From Streptomyces sp. CA-210063 (GTDB lineage: Bacteria; Actinomycetota; Actinomycetes; Streptomycetales; Streptomycetaceae), in contig NZ_CP102512.1 of the NCBI RefSeq assembly GCF_024612015.1, forward strand, positions 9,052,001-9,116,000: 64,000 nt of DNA. Reading direction: 5' to 3'. Numbering within the stretch: position 1 is the first letter of the stretch; each line of letters starts with the position of its first letter. The notes below the pieces were generated by a model, which saw nothing but the letters and a program-made list of their open reading frames with translations, was not told the origin of the DNA and did not search any database. Below are positions 45,859 through 54,202 of the stretch, piece by piece. Both the position numbers and the translations under genes were made by a program.

Positions 45859-47091
45859 ATGAGCGGTGAAGTGAGTGGGTTCCTGGCGGGGTTCTTCGTG
45901 GCCGTCCTCCCGATGCTCGCGGCCGGATTCTGGCTCGGCCGCCGTACGGCGCGGCCCCGCAGCAGCCTCGGCGGACTCGGCACGCCCGTCGAGCACGCCA
46001 CCTTCCAGACCCTGCACACCGCCACGCTCGCCGCGCCCCCACTGCGCGCCGGGCTCACCGAGGAGACGGCCCGCAGATCCGCCAAACGGCTGCGCACCCT
46101 GCTCGGCACGGACGCGCTCTGTCTCACCGACCACGAGTCGGTCCTCGCCTGGGAGGGCGTGGCGGAGCACCACCGCGCCGAGATCATGGGACGGCTGGCG
46201 GGCCCCCTGGAAACCGGCCGGGGCGAGGCCTTCCGGCTGACCTGCGACATCCTCGACTGCCCGGTGCGCTGGGCCGTCGTCGCCCCGCTCACCGTCGACG
46301 ACCGCGTCCACGGGGCGCTCGTCGCCTGCGCGCCGCACGAGTCCGCCGTCCTCGTACGGGCCGCGGGGGAGGTCGCCCGCTGGGTCTCCGTCCAGCTCGA
46401 ACTGGCCGATCTGGACCAGTCCCGCACCCGGCTGATAGAGGCCGAGATCAAGGCCCTGCGCGCCCAGATCTCCCCGCACTTCATCTTCAACTCGCTCGCG
46501 GTGATCGCCTCGTTCGTCCGCACGGACCCCGAGCGCGCTCGCGAACTCCTCCTGGAATTCGCCGACTTCACCCGCTACTCGTTCCGCAGACACGGCGACT
46601 TCACCACCCTCGCCGAGGAACTCCACGCCATCGACCACTACCTGGCGCTGGTCCGGGCCCGCTTCGGCGACCGCCTCTCGGTCACGCTTCAGATAGCCCC
46701 CGAGGTACTGCCGGTCACCCTGCCCTTCCTCTGCCTCCAGCCCCTGGTGGAGAACGCGGTGAAACACGGCCTCGAAGGCAGGACTGTGAGTGCCGCAGGC
46801 AAGAGCCACATCAGCATCACCGCCCAGGACGCGGGCGCCGAGGCGCTCGTCGTCATCGAGGACGACGGCGTGGGCATGGACCCCGCGGTGCTCCGCCGCA
46901 TCCTCGCCGGCGAGAGCAGCCCCTCGGGCGGCATCGGCCTCAGCAACGTCGACGAGCGGCTCCGCCAGGTGTACGGCGACGACCACGGCCTCGTCATAGA
47001 GACCGCGGTCGGCGCGGGCATGAAGATCACCGCCCGGCTGCCCAAGTACCAGCCGGGCGTGCACCCGGACGGGGGAATACCCCGAACCTGA
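45859..47091 (+). CDS. LytS/YpdA-type sensor histidine kinase
   Basis: A 410-residue kinase. A membrane anchor lies at about 6-26 (FLAGFFVAVLPMLAAGFWLG), a GAF-like sensing region at about 40-185, then the His_kinase domain with ISPHFIFNSLAVIASFVR (phospho-His) and an HATPase domain (PLVENAVKHGLEGR, EDDGVGMDP). CAGGAGG precedes the ATG. It should phosphorylate the LytTR regulator encoded three genes upstream. The sensor part is cytoplasmic, so it may read internal carboxylate or be coupled to the symporter. Confidence 0.9.
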   Translation: MSGEVSGFLAGFFVAVLPMLAAGFWLGRRTARPRSSLGGLGTPVEHATFQTLHTATLAAPPLRAGLTEETARRSAKRLRTLLGTDALCLTDHESVLAWEGVAEHHRAEIMGRLAGPLETGRGEAFRLTCDILDCPVRWAVVAPLTVDDRVHGALVACAPHESAVLVRAAGEVARWVSVQLELADLDQSRTRLIEAEIKALRAQISPHFIFNSLAVIASFVRTDPERARELLLEFADFTRYSFRRHGDFTTLAEELHAIDHYLALVRARFGDRLSVTLQIAPEVLPVTLPFLCLQPLVENAVKHGLEGRTVSAAGKSHISITAQDAGAEALVVIEDDGVGMDPAVLRRILAGESSPSGGIGLSNVDERLRQVYGDDHGLVIETAVGAGMKITARLPKYQPGVHPDGGIPRT

Positions 47092-47110
47092 GGATCACAG
47101 GGCGTGAGCC

Positions 47111-47266
47111 TCAGGTGCGCGACGCCACCATCCCCAGCGTCAGCAGGCCCAGGACGACCCATCCGAACCACAGCCAGCCGTTGCTGCCGAGCGCCACCGT
47201 GTAGGCCGTCACCACGACCAGCCCACCGACGGTGAGCACCCCCATGGCCTTCGTCGAACCGGGCAT
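47111..47266 (-). CDS. Small two-span membrane protein, 51 residues
   Basis: A short frame with two hydrophobic segments (VLTVGGLVVVTAYTVAL and WVVLGLLTLGMVA) joined by the aromatic turn GSNGWLWFG. GAAGGG lies about 7 bases before the ATG at 47266. It begins just after the stop of the Ser/Thr kinase on the same strand and ends 19 bases before the convergent histidine kinase stop. Its function is not known. Confidence 0.6.
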   Translation of the reverse strand: MPGSTKAMGVLTVGGLVVVTAYTVALGSNGWLWFGWVVLGLLTLGMVASRT

Positions 47267-47280
47267 CGCAACACCCTTCC

Positions 47281-49242
47281 TCAGGCTTCTTCTCCCTCCA
47301 TGGTGCCCCCACTGGCGGAAATGACAGTGCAGACGACGTAATGTGCTCCCTTTTTCCAGCCGTCCTCGCTGATCCAGGAGCCGGACAGGACACGGCTCGG
47401 CTCATACCCGTAGTCCTGCGGCCGCACTTCCTTCGCGCAGGCTTCGGAGGCGGTCCCCGATGCCCTCGCATAGGTGGTCTGCGGGCTCATCTCCAGGAAT
47501 CCGAGCACCTTCTGCCGGTGGCGCTCCTGGCACGAGACGAGCTTGGCCTTGTTCTCGTTGATGGTGTCGAGACAGTCCTGCTTCTGCAGGGTGGCCGTGT
47601 CGTTGAACACCGTCCCCAGCCGGCGATGGTGGCCTATCGGCCCGTACACCGGCCTGCGTTCGCCCATCAGCAGACAGGCGACGCGGTGCCCGGCGGCGTC
47701 GAAGCCGTCGGTGGACGGGACGACCGCGTAGGTGCGGATGTCCACGAGCCTCTCGCGAGCCTCCTGGGTGAGCTGCTCGCACTGCGTGACTCCGCTGGCG
47801 CGGGCGTCCTCGGCCGACGAGGCCTCGTAGAACGCCATGACCTGACCGTCCGTGGCGGTGCTCTCGCACCGCGGCAGGACCGTGAGCCGAGGCGTGTCGG
47901 CGAACGGTGTGTCCTTCCAGGTGGCGTCCACGCAGTCGCCGTCCCGCAGCGCCTCCGCCAGCCCCACGGCCTTCCCGTACGGCAGCGCCTCACCCCCGGT
48001 GGCACCGCTGCCGCCCAGCCCGCCCGGCAGGTCCGTCATGTTCCCCATGGCGTACCAGGTCCCGCCGACCACGAGGGCCAGGCCGAGGGTGGTGGCCATG
48101 CCCGCGAGGAGGGCCCGGCTGCGGTGCCGGCGGCGCCGCCCGCCGGAGCCGGCACCGGTGGTGCGCGGGGGAGGACCGAAGCCCTCCGCGCCGGACGTCC
48201 GGCGCTCCGCCGGGGACCAGGCGTCCTGACCGCCGTGCCCGGCCGACGGCGCGTACCACGGTGTCTCGTGCGGAACGCGCGGGACGACGGGGATCTCCGG
48301 CTCGGCCGTGTGCGTCGGCTCGCTCGCCCACTGCGGCTGTGAGCCCAGGTCGGGCTCGGTGCGGGGGTGAGCCTGGGGTGTGACGATCGCGGAGAGCGCG
48401 GCCTCGGTCTCGACGGCGGTGATCCGGTGCACGGGATCCTTGGCGAGCATGGCGGCCAGCACCGGCTCCAGCGCGCCCGCCCGCAGCACGGGGCGCGGTT
48501 CCTCCAGCACGATCGCCGTCAGGGCCGCGATCTCCGAGTCGCGGTCGAAGGGCCCGTACCCCTCGACGGCGTAGTACAGCGTGCAGCCCAGCGAGAACAG
48601 GTCGGCCGCGGCGGTCGGCGGCCCGCCCTGGGCCCGCTCGGGCGCCAGATATCCGGCGGTCCCGACCAGGACGTGCGTGCGGGTGTAGCGGGTCTCCTGG
48701 GTGTCGGGCTGGACGGAGATGCCGTAGTCGGTGAGGAGGACGCGTGCGTACGGCGATCCGGTGCGGTCCGGGGCGAGCAGGATGTTGGCCGGCTTGACGT
48801 CCCGGTGCATGATGCCGCGCTCGTGCCCGGCGGTCAGCGCGTCCAGCACGGCGAGCCCGATCCGGGCGCACTCGGCGGGCGCGAGGGGGCCGCGCTGGGT
48901 GACGAGCGCCTTCAGGTCGAGGGCGCCCGGCACGTACTCCATGACGATCCACGGCAGTTCGTCGTGTTCCAGGACGTCGTGCACGGTGACGACGTTCGGG
49001 TGGTGGCGCAGCCCGGCGGCGTGCCGGGCCTCGGCCCGGGCGCGGGCCACCCGGGCCGTGCGCTCCCGCTCGGCCTCGCCCGGATTGCGGAACACGATCT
49101 CCTTGAGCGCCACCTCGCAGTCGAGCTGGCGGTCGTGCGCCAGCCAGACATGGCCCATGCCGCCGCTGCCCAGCCGGTTCAGCAGGAGGTAGCGGTCGGC
49201 GATGACCCGGCCGACTCCCGAATGCGGTGCTCCTGACTGCAT
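47281..49242 (-). CDS. Membrane-anchored serine/threonine protein kinase
   Basis: A 653-residue Hanks-type kinase. The kinase domain spans about 15-290: GSGGMGHVW loop, Lys47 in VALKEI, HRDVKPAN (Asp148 region), and DYG (172-174) in place of the usual DFG. GTAGYLAPE marks the P+1 segment. A Pro/Arg-rich linker follows, then one membrane helix (ALLAGMATTLGLALVVGGTWY, about residue 385). An extracellular domain ends the protein, with paired Cys residues and no PASTA repeats. Downstream of it on the same strand is the 51-residue membrane protein; upstream, 16 bases away, is a PASTA-containing lipoprotein. The PASTA module may thus be supplied in trans. Confidence 0.88.
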   Translation of the reverse strand: MQSGAPHSGVGRVIADRYLLLNRLGSGGMGHVWLAHDRQLDCEVALKEIVFRNPGEAERERTARVARARAEARHAAGLRHHPNVVTVHDVLEHDELPWIVMEYVPGALDLKALVTQRGPLAPAECARIGLAVLDALTAGHERGIMHRDVKPANILLAPDRTGSPYARVLLTDYGISVQPDTQETRYTRTHVLVGTAGYLAPERAQGGPPTAAADLFSLGCTLYYAVEGYGPFDRDSEIAALTAIVLEEPRPVLRAGALEPVLAAMLAKDPVHRITAVETEAALSAIVTPQAHPRTEPDLGSQPQWASEPTHTAEPEIPVVPRVPHETPWYAPSAGHGGQDAWSPAERRTSGAEGFGPPPRTTGAGSGGRRRRHRSRALLAGMATTLGLALVVGGTWYAMGNMTDLPGGLGGSGATGGEALPYGKAVGLAEALRDGDCVDATWKDTPFADTPRLTVLPRCESTATDGQVMAFYEASSAEDARASGVTQCEQLTQEARERLVDIRTYAVVPSTDGFDAAGHRVACLLMGERRPVYGPIGHHRRLGTVFNDTATLQKQDCLDTINENKAKLVSCQERHRQKVLGFLEMSPQTTYARASGTASEACAKEVRPQDYGYEPSRVLSGSWISEDGWKKGAHYVVCTVISASGGTMEGEEA

Positions 49243-49258
49243 CGGTCACTCCCAGGAT

Positions 49259-50875
49259 TCAGATCCACACGGACTGGGCCGGTTCCTCGACGGGATCGCC
49301 CGGGTCTCCCGGGTCTCCCGGATCACCCGAATCGCTCGGATCCCCAGGACTCCCCGGATCCCCCGGTTGGTCGGACGGCGGATCGCTGGGTGGCTCGGGA
49401 GCGCGCGACGTCGGGGTGTCGGGGGGCGGGCCGCTGTCCTCAGGCGGGGTCGGCTCGGGGTCGGGAGTCGTCGGCGGCGTACTCGACTTGGTGGGGCTGG
49501 GCGGCGTCGAAGGCGCGGTGGAGGTGGGTGTGGGGGCCGGTGACGGCTTCTCGGAGGACTTGGACGGCGACGGTGTCAGCGACGTACCGCCCGTCGGCGG
49601 GGGAGTGGTCTCGTCCGTCGGCGACGACCCGCCGTCCGTCGGGTCCGATCCCCCGCCCGAGGGCGTCGTGTTCTGGCCCGTCGGCGTCGACTCGCTCGCC
49701 GACGGCGACCCGCCCGACGACGAGCCGTCCGAGTCCGAGTCCGAGTCCGAGGGTCCGGTCGAGCTCGGACCCGTCCCGGGGGAGCCGGAATCAGAGCCGG
49801 ACCCCGACCCCGACCCCGACCCGGACCCGGAGCCGGACTCTGAGCCGGGTTCGGACCCGGCCCCCGTATCGTCCGTGCTCTCCTCGGACGACGCTCCCGG
49901 CCAGTCCACGTGCAGCGCCACCGCCGCACCGAACTCCAGCTCGGTGCCCGGCCCGGGGCTCGACCCGGTCACCGGCGCGTCACCCGGCGGCATCTCGTCC
50001 CCGGCGACCGTCACCGCCAGGCCCTTGTCCGCCATGGCCGCGCCGGCCTCGCCGAAGGTCATCCCCCGCACGTTCGGTACGGCGTGGCGCGCACGCGTAT
50101 CGAACGTCTTGTCGGACTCGCCCGTGGTGCCGACCTCCCGGCTGATGCCCTGGTCCGGGTCCTCGACGTCGACGAGCTTGATCTCCTTCAGCTGCTCGGG
50201 AGCGGGCTTGACGACGACCACCGCGGACTCCTCGTAGCCGTCCCACTTGTCGTTGTCCCCGGCGAACTCCACCTTGATGTCGTCGGGGTCCTCGTCGAAG
50301 GCGCGCAGCGGATTTCCGCAGCTGCACTTCACGGCGGGCAGGCCCTGTTCGTCGACCAATACCGCGATACCGGCTTCCAGCAGCGCGTCGAAGGGGACGG
50401 CCTTGCCCTTCTTGTAGTCGTGGTTCTTCACGAGCGTGTCGTGGCGCAGGAGAACGGGTGTGAGTTTGTCGAGATAATTCCCGATGCCGTCGACTTTGAT
50501 GCCGACGATCCGGGCCCATTCCTGAGCCTTATTCTTGTTCTCGGGGGCGGTGAGGAAATCCTCCAGCTTACGGACGTCACAGACCTTCGGCTTCTGTGTG
50601 CCCCCGTACAGGCCGGGCGTGTTGCCCTGCTGCAGACCGCTGTGCGGCTCCAGGGACCTGAGGTCGGGCTCGTCCCGGCCCAACTGTTCGCCCTCGTCGA
50701 AGAAGGGTGCGAGGGACGGCACCCCCGCGGCCACCGCCTTCACGGCGAGTATCGACGGGGCCGAGTCGCCGCAGCCGCTGAGTATCACCACGCCCACCAG
50801 GAGGACCGCGATCCTCCGGGCCGCCGATTTCCCCGCTTTTCGCAAACACGTTCGCAAGCATGCGTGCATGGTCAT
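49259..50875 (-). CDS. Secreted lipoprotein with one PASTA-like domain and long low-complexity tail
   Basis: A 538-residue lipoprotein: lipobox ILSGC (Cys35), a globular region of about 40-255 resembling the Streptomyces DUF6777 proteins, one PASTA-like repeat at about 264-326 (AVPNVRGMTFGEAGAAM, then GTELEFGAAVALHV), and a 210-residue tail of Ser, Gly, Asp, Pro and Thr. The tail is probably an extended wall-spanning segment. It is transcribed with the Ser/Thr kinase, 16 bases upstream of it. PASTA domains bind muropeptides or lipid II in the family, so it may report cell-wall state to the kinase. This link is inference. Confidence 0.75.
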   Translation of the reverse strand: MTMHACLRTCLRKAGKSAARRIAVLLVGVVILSGCGDSAPSILAVKAVAAGVPSLAPFFDEGEQLGRDEPDLRSLEPHSGLQQGNTPGLYGGTQKPKVCDVRKLEDFLTAPENKNKAQEWARIVGIKVDGIGNYLDKLTPVLLRHDTLVKNHDYKKGKAVPFDALLEAGIAVLVDEQGLPAVKCSCGNPLRAFDEDPDDIKVEFAGDNDKWDGYEESAVVVVKPAPEQLKEIKLVDVEDPDQGISREVGTTGESDKTFDTRARHAVPNVRGMTFGEAGAAMADKGLAVTVAGDEMPPGDAPVTGSSPGPGTELEFGAAVALHVDWPGASSEESTDDTGAGSEPGSESGSGSGSGSGSGSGSDSGSPGTGPSSTGPSDSDSDSDGSSSGGSPSASESTPTGQNTTPSGGGSDPTDGGSSPTDETTPPPTGGTSLTPSPSKSSEKPSPAPTPTSTAPSTPPSPTKSSTPPTTPDPEPTPPEDSGPPPDTPTSRAPEPPSDPPSDQPGDPGSPGDPSDSGDPGDPGDPGDPVEEPAQSVWI

Positions 50876-51034
50876 GACCGCTCCCCCCGGCGGTTTCCCC
50901 CGTCACCCCGCAGAGCGGAAGCGGGGCTCACGCATCATGCTACTGAAGGGCAAAGCCTTTGAGTCAAGGAAAAAAAAGAGGAGTGCGGTCGTGTGGCCAA
51001 AGAAAGGAATTGGGGCACGAAAAAGAAATGTGGC
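50876..51034. promoter_or_regulatory. AT-rich promoter gap before the PASTA lipoprotein
   Basis: The 159 bases between the PASTA lipoprotein start and the stop of the ctaG-like gene are unusually A-rich on the plus strand (around 50966-51030, including GGAAAAAAAAGAGG). The segment should hold the promoter of the minus-strand kinase unit. No boxes were fixed with confidence. Confidence 0.4.
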
Positions 51035-51979
51035 TCAGCGACTACGTGCGTTGAGTGAGGCCAGATAGGCGTTGTACGCCTCGAGTTCCTTGTCGCCGTC
51101 CCGGTCGGCCGCGCGGTCCTCGCGCTTGGCCTGCCGCTGCTCGGAGCCGTACCACTGGAAGAGCAGCGCCAGCAGCACGAGCACCGAGGGGATCTCGCTG
51201 AACGCCCAGGCGATGCCGCCGGCCGCGTTCTGGTCGGCGAGCGCGTCGATACCGAGGGAGGCGGGCGGGTTCTCGTACGTCTTCACCATCGGCGTGGACG
51301 CCATCATCAGCGCGATGCCGAAGAACGCATGGAACGGCATGCCCGCGAACAGCTCCAGCATCCGCATCAGATACCCCGGCCGGTGCGGTCCCGGGTCCAC
51401 GCCCATGATCGGCCAGAAGAAGAACAGACCCACCGCGAGGAAGTGCGTCATCATCACGATGTGCCCCGGCTTCGACCCCATCAGGAAGTCGAACATCGGG
51501 GTGAAGTACAGCGCGTACAGGCTCGCGATGAACATCGGGATCGTGAACGCCGGGTGCGTGACGATCTTCATGTACCAGCTGTGCAGGAACATCAGCAGCA
51601 GCTCACGCGGCCCCTTCCGCCCCTTGCCCGCCACCGGCAGCGCCCGCAGCGCCAACGTCATCGGCGCCCCCAGCAACAGCAGGATCGGCGCCAGCATGCT
51701 GATCACCATGTGCTGCACCATGTGCACGCTGAACATGACCATGCCGTAGTCGTTCAGCCCGGTACACGTCACCAGCATCACCAGCAGCACACCGAGGACG
51801 AACGCGACCGTACGCCCCACCGGCCACTTGTCCCCCCGCCGCACGAGCCGCACGACGCCCCAGCCGTACAGGGCCAGTCCCACCAGACAGGCGACAAGGA
51901 AGAACGGGTCAGCCGACCACGCGAGTCCCCGCCCAAGGGTGAAGGGCAAAAGCCCCATACCATGCCCGCTGTGGTCCAT
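51035..51979 (-). CDS. ctaG: Cytochrome c oxidase assembly factor CtaG-like membrane protein
   Basis: A 314-residue protein with seven predicted membrane helices and His-rich loops (MDHSGHGMGL at the start, VHMVQHMVISML, GHIVMMTHFLAVG). These fit the CtaG/caa3-type family, which helps deliver copper to cytochrome oxidase. The start is ATG 51979 with CAGGAG upstream. It is a single gene, ending before the AT-rich region. Copper delivery is known for the family, and the oxidase itself is not in the window. Confidence 0.85.
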   Translation of the reverse strand: MDHSGHGMGLLPFTLGRGLAWSADPFFLVACLVGLALYGWGVVRLVRRGDKWPVGRTVAFVLGVLLVMLVTCTGLNDYGMVMFSVHMVQHMVISMLAPILLLLGAPMTLALRALPVAGKGRKGPRELLLMFLHSWYMKIVTHPAFTIPMFIASLYALYFTPMFDFLMGSKPGHIVMMTHFLAVGLFFFWPIMGVDPGPHRPGYLMRMLELFAGMPFHAFFGIALMMASTPMVKTYENPPASLGIDALADQNAAGGIAWAFSEIPSVLVLLALLFQWYGSEQRQAKREDRAADRDGDKELEAYNAYLASLNARSR

Positions 51980-52037
51980 CCGCCGGCTCCTGTTTCGTGG
52001 GGGTTGAGCGCTGTACGTCCGCCCCAAGAGTAGAACC

Positions 52038-52065
52038 GCCCCCGGTCGCGATCACGACCGGGGGC
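52038..52065. terminator. Hairpin terminator after pfkA
   Basis: A perfect 11-bp inverted repeat, GCCCCCGGTCG (52038-52048) with its complement at 52055-52065, has a 6-base loop. It lies about 100 bases beyond the pfkA stop and before the ctaG start on the same strand. It may also lie close to the ctaG promoter. Confidence 0.7.
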
Positions 52066-52080
52066 AGAGCAGCCGACCTA

Positions 52081-52112
52081 AGGGGCGCGGGGAACTGCGC
52101 GATCAACCACGA
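52081..52112 (-). repeat. Intergenic palindromic repeat, inverted copy
   Basis: AGGGGCGCGGGGAACTGCGC is the reverse complement of the core at 3781-3800 and continues into CAACCACGAACC. It lies between pfkA and its terminator hairpin. Confidence 0.8.
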
Positions 52113-52163
52113 ACCATCCGTAAGCCGACGAACCGCCTGCTGGATCGAGCTCTTGGTCGGAAC

Positions 52164-53189
52164 TCAGAGTACGCACTCCGCTTCCGCGTACCGCTCCTCC
52201 GGCACCGTCTTCAACGTCTCCACCGCCTCAGCCAGCGGCACCATCACGATGTCCGTCCCCCGAAGCGCCGTCATCTTCCCGAACTCCCTCCGGTGCACAG
52301 CCTCCACCGCATGCCATCCGAAACGAGTCGCCAGCACCCGGTCGTACGCGGTCGGCGTACCACCCCGCTGCACATGCCCCAGGATCACCGGCCGAGCCTC
52401 TTTCCCGAGCCGCGTCTCCAACTCGACCGAGAGCTGCCGCGCGATCCCGGCGAACCGCTCGTGCCCGTAGATGTCCTTGCCGCCCTCGTCGAACCGCATC
52501 GACCCGGCCTTCGGCTTGGCCCCCTCCGCCGCCACGACGATCGCGAACCGCTTGCCCGCCGAGAACCGCTCGGCCACCTTCGTGGCCAACTCCTCGATGT
52601 CGAAGGGCCGTTCCGGTACGACGATGGCGTGCGCGCCGGCCGCCATGCCGGAGTGGAGCGCGATCCACCCGGTGTGGCGGCCCATGACCTCCACGACCAG
52701 GACCCGCTGGTGGGACTCGGCGGTGGTCTTCAGCCGGTCCAGGGCCTCGGTGGCGACCCCCACGGCCGTGTCGAAGCCGAACGTGACGTCCGTGACCGCG
52801 ATGTCGTTGTCGATGGTCTTCGGCACACCCACGATCGGCAGACCGCTGTCCGACATCAGCCGGGCCGCCTTGAGCGTGCCCTCACCGCCGATGGGGATGA
52901 TCGCGTCGAGACCGAGCTCCTCGACATGGCCCTTCGCCCGCACCACCCCGTCCCGCAGATGGGAGGGCTGGACCCGGGAGGAACCGAGGATCGTGCCGCC
53001 GCGGGCGAGAATGCCGGCCACCGCGTCCAGGTCGAGCTTGAGGTAGTCGCCGTCCAGGAGACCTTTCCAGCCGTCCCGGAAGCCGATGACCTCGTCGCCG
53101 TGGTCGACGACGGCACGGTGCACGACGGACCGGATGACGGCGTTCAGCCCGGGGCAGTCGCCGCCGGACGTGAGGACACCAATACGCAT
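52164..53189 (-). CDS. pfkA: 6-phosphofructokinase
   Basis: A 341-residue PfkA that phosphorylates fructose-6-phosphate with ATP, a control step of glycolysis. GGDCPGLNAVIRSVV is the nucleotide segment, PKTIDNDI holds the catalytic Asp, and MGRHTGWIALHSG the substrate contact. IGGEGTL (rather than GGDGS) is seen in actinobacterial PFKs of the ATP or PPi type; since the motif has G-E-G-T, ATP use is likely. The start is ATG 53189. It is alone in its unit, with a terminator to its left. Confidence 0.92.
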   Translation of the reverse strand: MRIGVLTSGGDCPGLNAVIRSVVHRAVVDHGDEVIGFRDGWKGLLDGDYLKLDLDAVAGILARGGTILGSSRVQPSHLRDGVVRAKGHVEELGLDAIIPIGGEGTLKAARLMSDSGLPIVGVPKTIDNDIAVTDVTFGFDTAVGVATEALDRLKTTAESHQRVLVVEVMGRHTGWIALHSGMAAGAHAIVVPERPFDIEELATKVAERFSAGKRFAIVVAAEGAKPKAGSMRFDEGGKDIYGHERFAGIARQLSVELETRLGKEARPVILGHVQRGGTPTAYDRVLATRFGWHAVEAVHRREFGKMTALRGTDIVMVPLAEAVETLKTVPEERYAEAECVL

Positions 53190-53435
53190 AGCCCGAATAC
53201 CTTCTCGACGTGGGCCGGGGACCGGACCGCGTTGTCCGGCTGGAATCCCCGCCACCCTACCGGCGGCAGGGGGCGGGGCCGTAGACGGCGTCCGCCTGCT
53301 GGACGGCCCCGCACAGGTGAGCGGAGGCCTGGTCAGACGGGCTTTCACACGTGAGCGGAGGTCCTTCCGGAAGGGCCTTGGTGCGGGCGCTGAGGAACCG
53401 TTTCTCAGGCTCCTCGGGGCGCCTCACCGACCGCG
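53190..53435. other. Gap of 246 bases between pfkA and gatD with hairpins
   Basis: No gene is visible. It contains the inverted repeat GTCCTTCCGGAAGGGC (about 53361-53376) and an imperfect hairpin CTGAGGAA/TTTCTCAG at 53390-53408. These probably end the murT-gatD transcript. The remainder should hold the pfkA promoter. Confidence 0.5.
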
Positions 53436-54164
53436 TTACGCGGGCTGTGTCGCCGCCGAGATCCGCTCGTTGCGGAGCGCCTCGAACCAGCGGTCGTCGG
53501 TCGGCGGCAGTGCGTTCACGTCGAGCGCCAGCTTCAGCAGCAGGTCGGCGATCTGCGGGTTCCGCGCGAGCACCGGCCCGTGCATGTACGTGCCGAACAC
53601 GGTGTCGTTGTACGCGCCCTCCGTGCCGTCGCCCGTGCCGTTGCCCTTGCCGAGCCGCACGTTCGCGAACGGGCGGGCGGTGGGGCCGAGCTGGGTGACG
53701 CCCTGGTGGTTCTCGAACCCGGTCAGCGGGGGCAGACCGAGGCGCGGGTCGATGTCCCCGAGGACGTCGCCGACGCACCGCTCGCCCTCGCCGCGGACCG
53801 TGGTCACATCGAGCAGGCCGAGGCCGGGCTCGCGCTGCCCGAGGTCGTTGACGAACTCGTGGCCGAGGATCTGGTAGCCGGCGCACACCGCGAAGACGAT
53901 CGCGCCGTTCTCCACGGCCCGGTACAGATGCGCGTCGCGGCGCAGCCGCTCGGCGGCGAGCCGCTGCGGACGGTCCTCGCCGCCGCCGATCAGATAGATG
54001 TCGCCGGAGGTGGGGATCGGCTGGTCGCTGCGCACGTCCAGCCGCGCCACGTCCAGGCCGCGCTGCCGCGCCCGGCGCTCCACGACGAGGACGTTGCCCT
54101 GGTCGCCGTAGGTGCTGAGCAGGTCCGGGTAGACCCAGACGATCCGCAGGCTGTTGTCACTCAT
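53436..54164 (-). CDS. gatD: Lipid II isoglutaminyl synthase glutaminase subunit GatD
   Basis: A 242-residue class I glutamine amidotransferase domain of the CobB/CobQ type that supplies ammonia to MurT for amidating D-Glu in lipid II. The nucleophile Cys lies in VFAVCAGYQILGHEF and the catalytic His in FGTYMHGPVLARNPQIAD. Start ATG 54164 lies 38 bases after the murT stop. The gene order murT-gatD is conserved in Gram-positive bacteria, which supports the assignment over a cobalamin role. Confidence 0.9.
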   Translation of the reverse strand: MSDNSLRIVWVYPDLLSTYGDQGNVLVVERRARQRGLDVARLDVRSDQPIPTSGDIYLIGGGEDRPQRLAAERLRRDAHLYRAVENGAIVFAVCAGYQILGHEFVNDLGQREPGLGLLDVTTVRGEGERCVGDVLGDIDPRLGLPPLTGFENHQGVTQLGPTARPFANVRLGKGNGTGDGTEGAYNDTVFGTYMHGPVLARNPQIADLLLKLALDVNALPPTDDRWFEALRNERISAATQPA

Positions 54165-54202
54165 GAAGTCGGTGCCCCTCAGAGTCGGTCGTGGTCGGGT
54201 GC

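Noticed and set aside
42806..46042. Long antisense open frame of about 1080 codons opposite the LytTR/symporter genes
   Set aside because: Its composition (Glu/Gly/Ala/Arg rich, no domains) is typical of the antisense frame in high-GC DNA, and the plus-strand genes have clear homology.
49400..49950. Repetitive DNA at the end of the PASTA lipoprotein gene as a microsatellite
   Set aside because: The repeats are in frame and encode a coherent Ser/Gly/Pro/Asp tail, so they are treated as part of the protein.
53436..54164. Cobyric acid synthase or other cobalamin amidotransferase
   Set aside because: It is a lone glutaminase domain and lies next to murT; no cobalamin genes are nearby.
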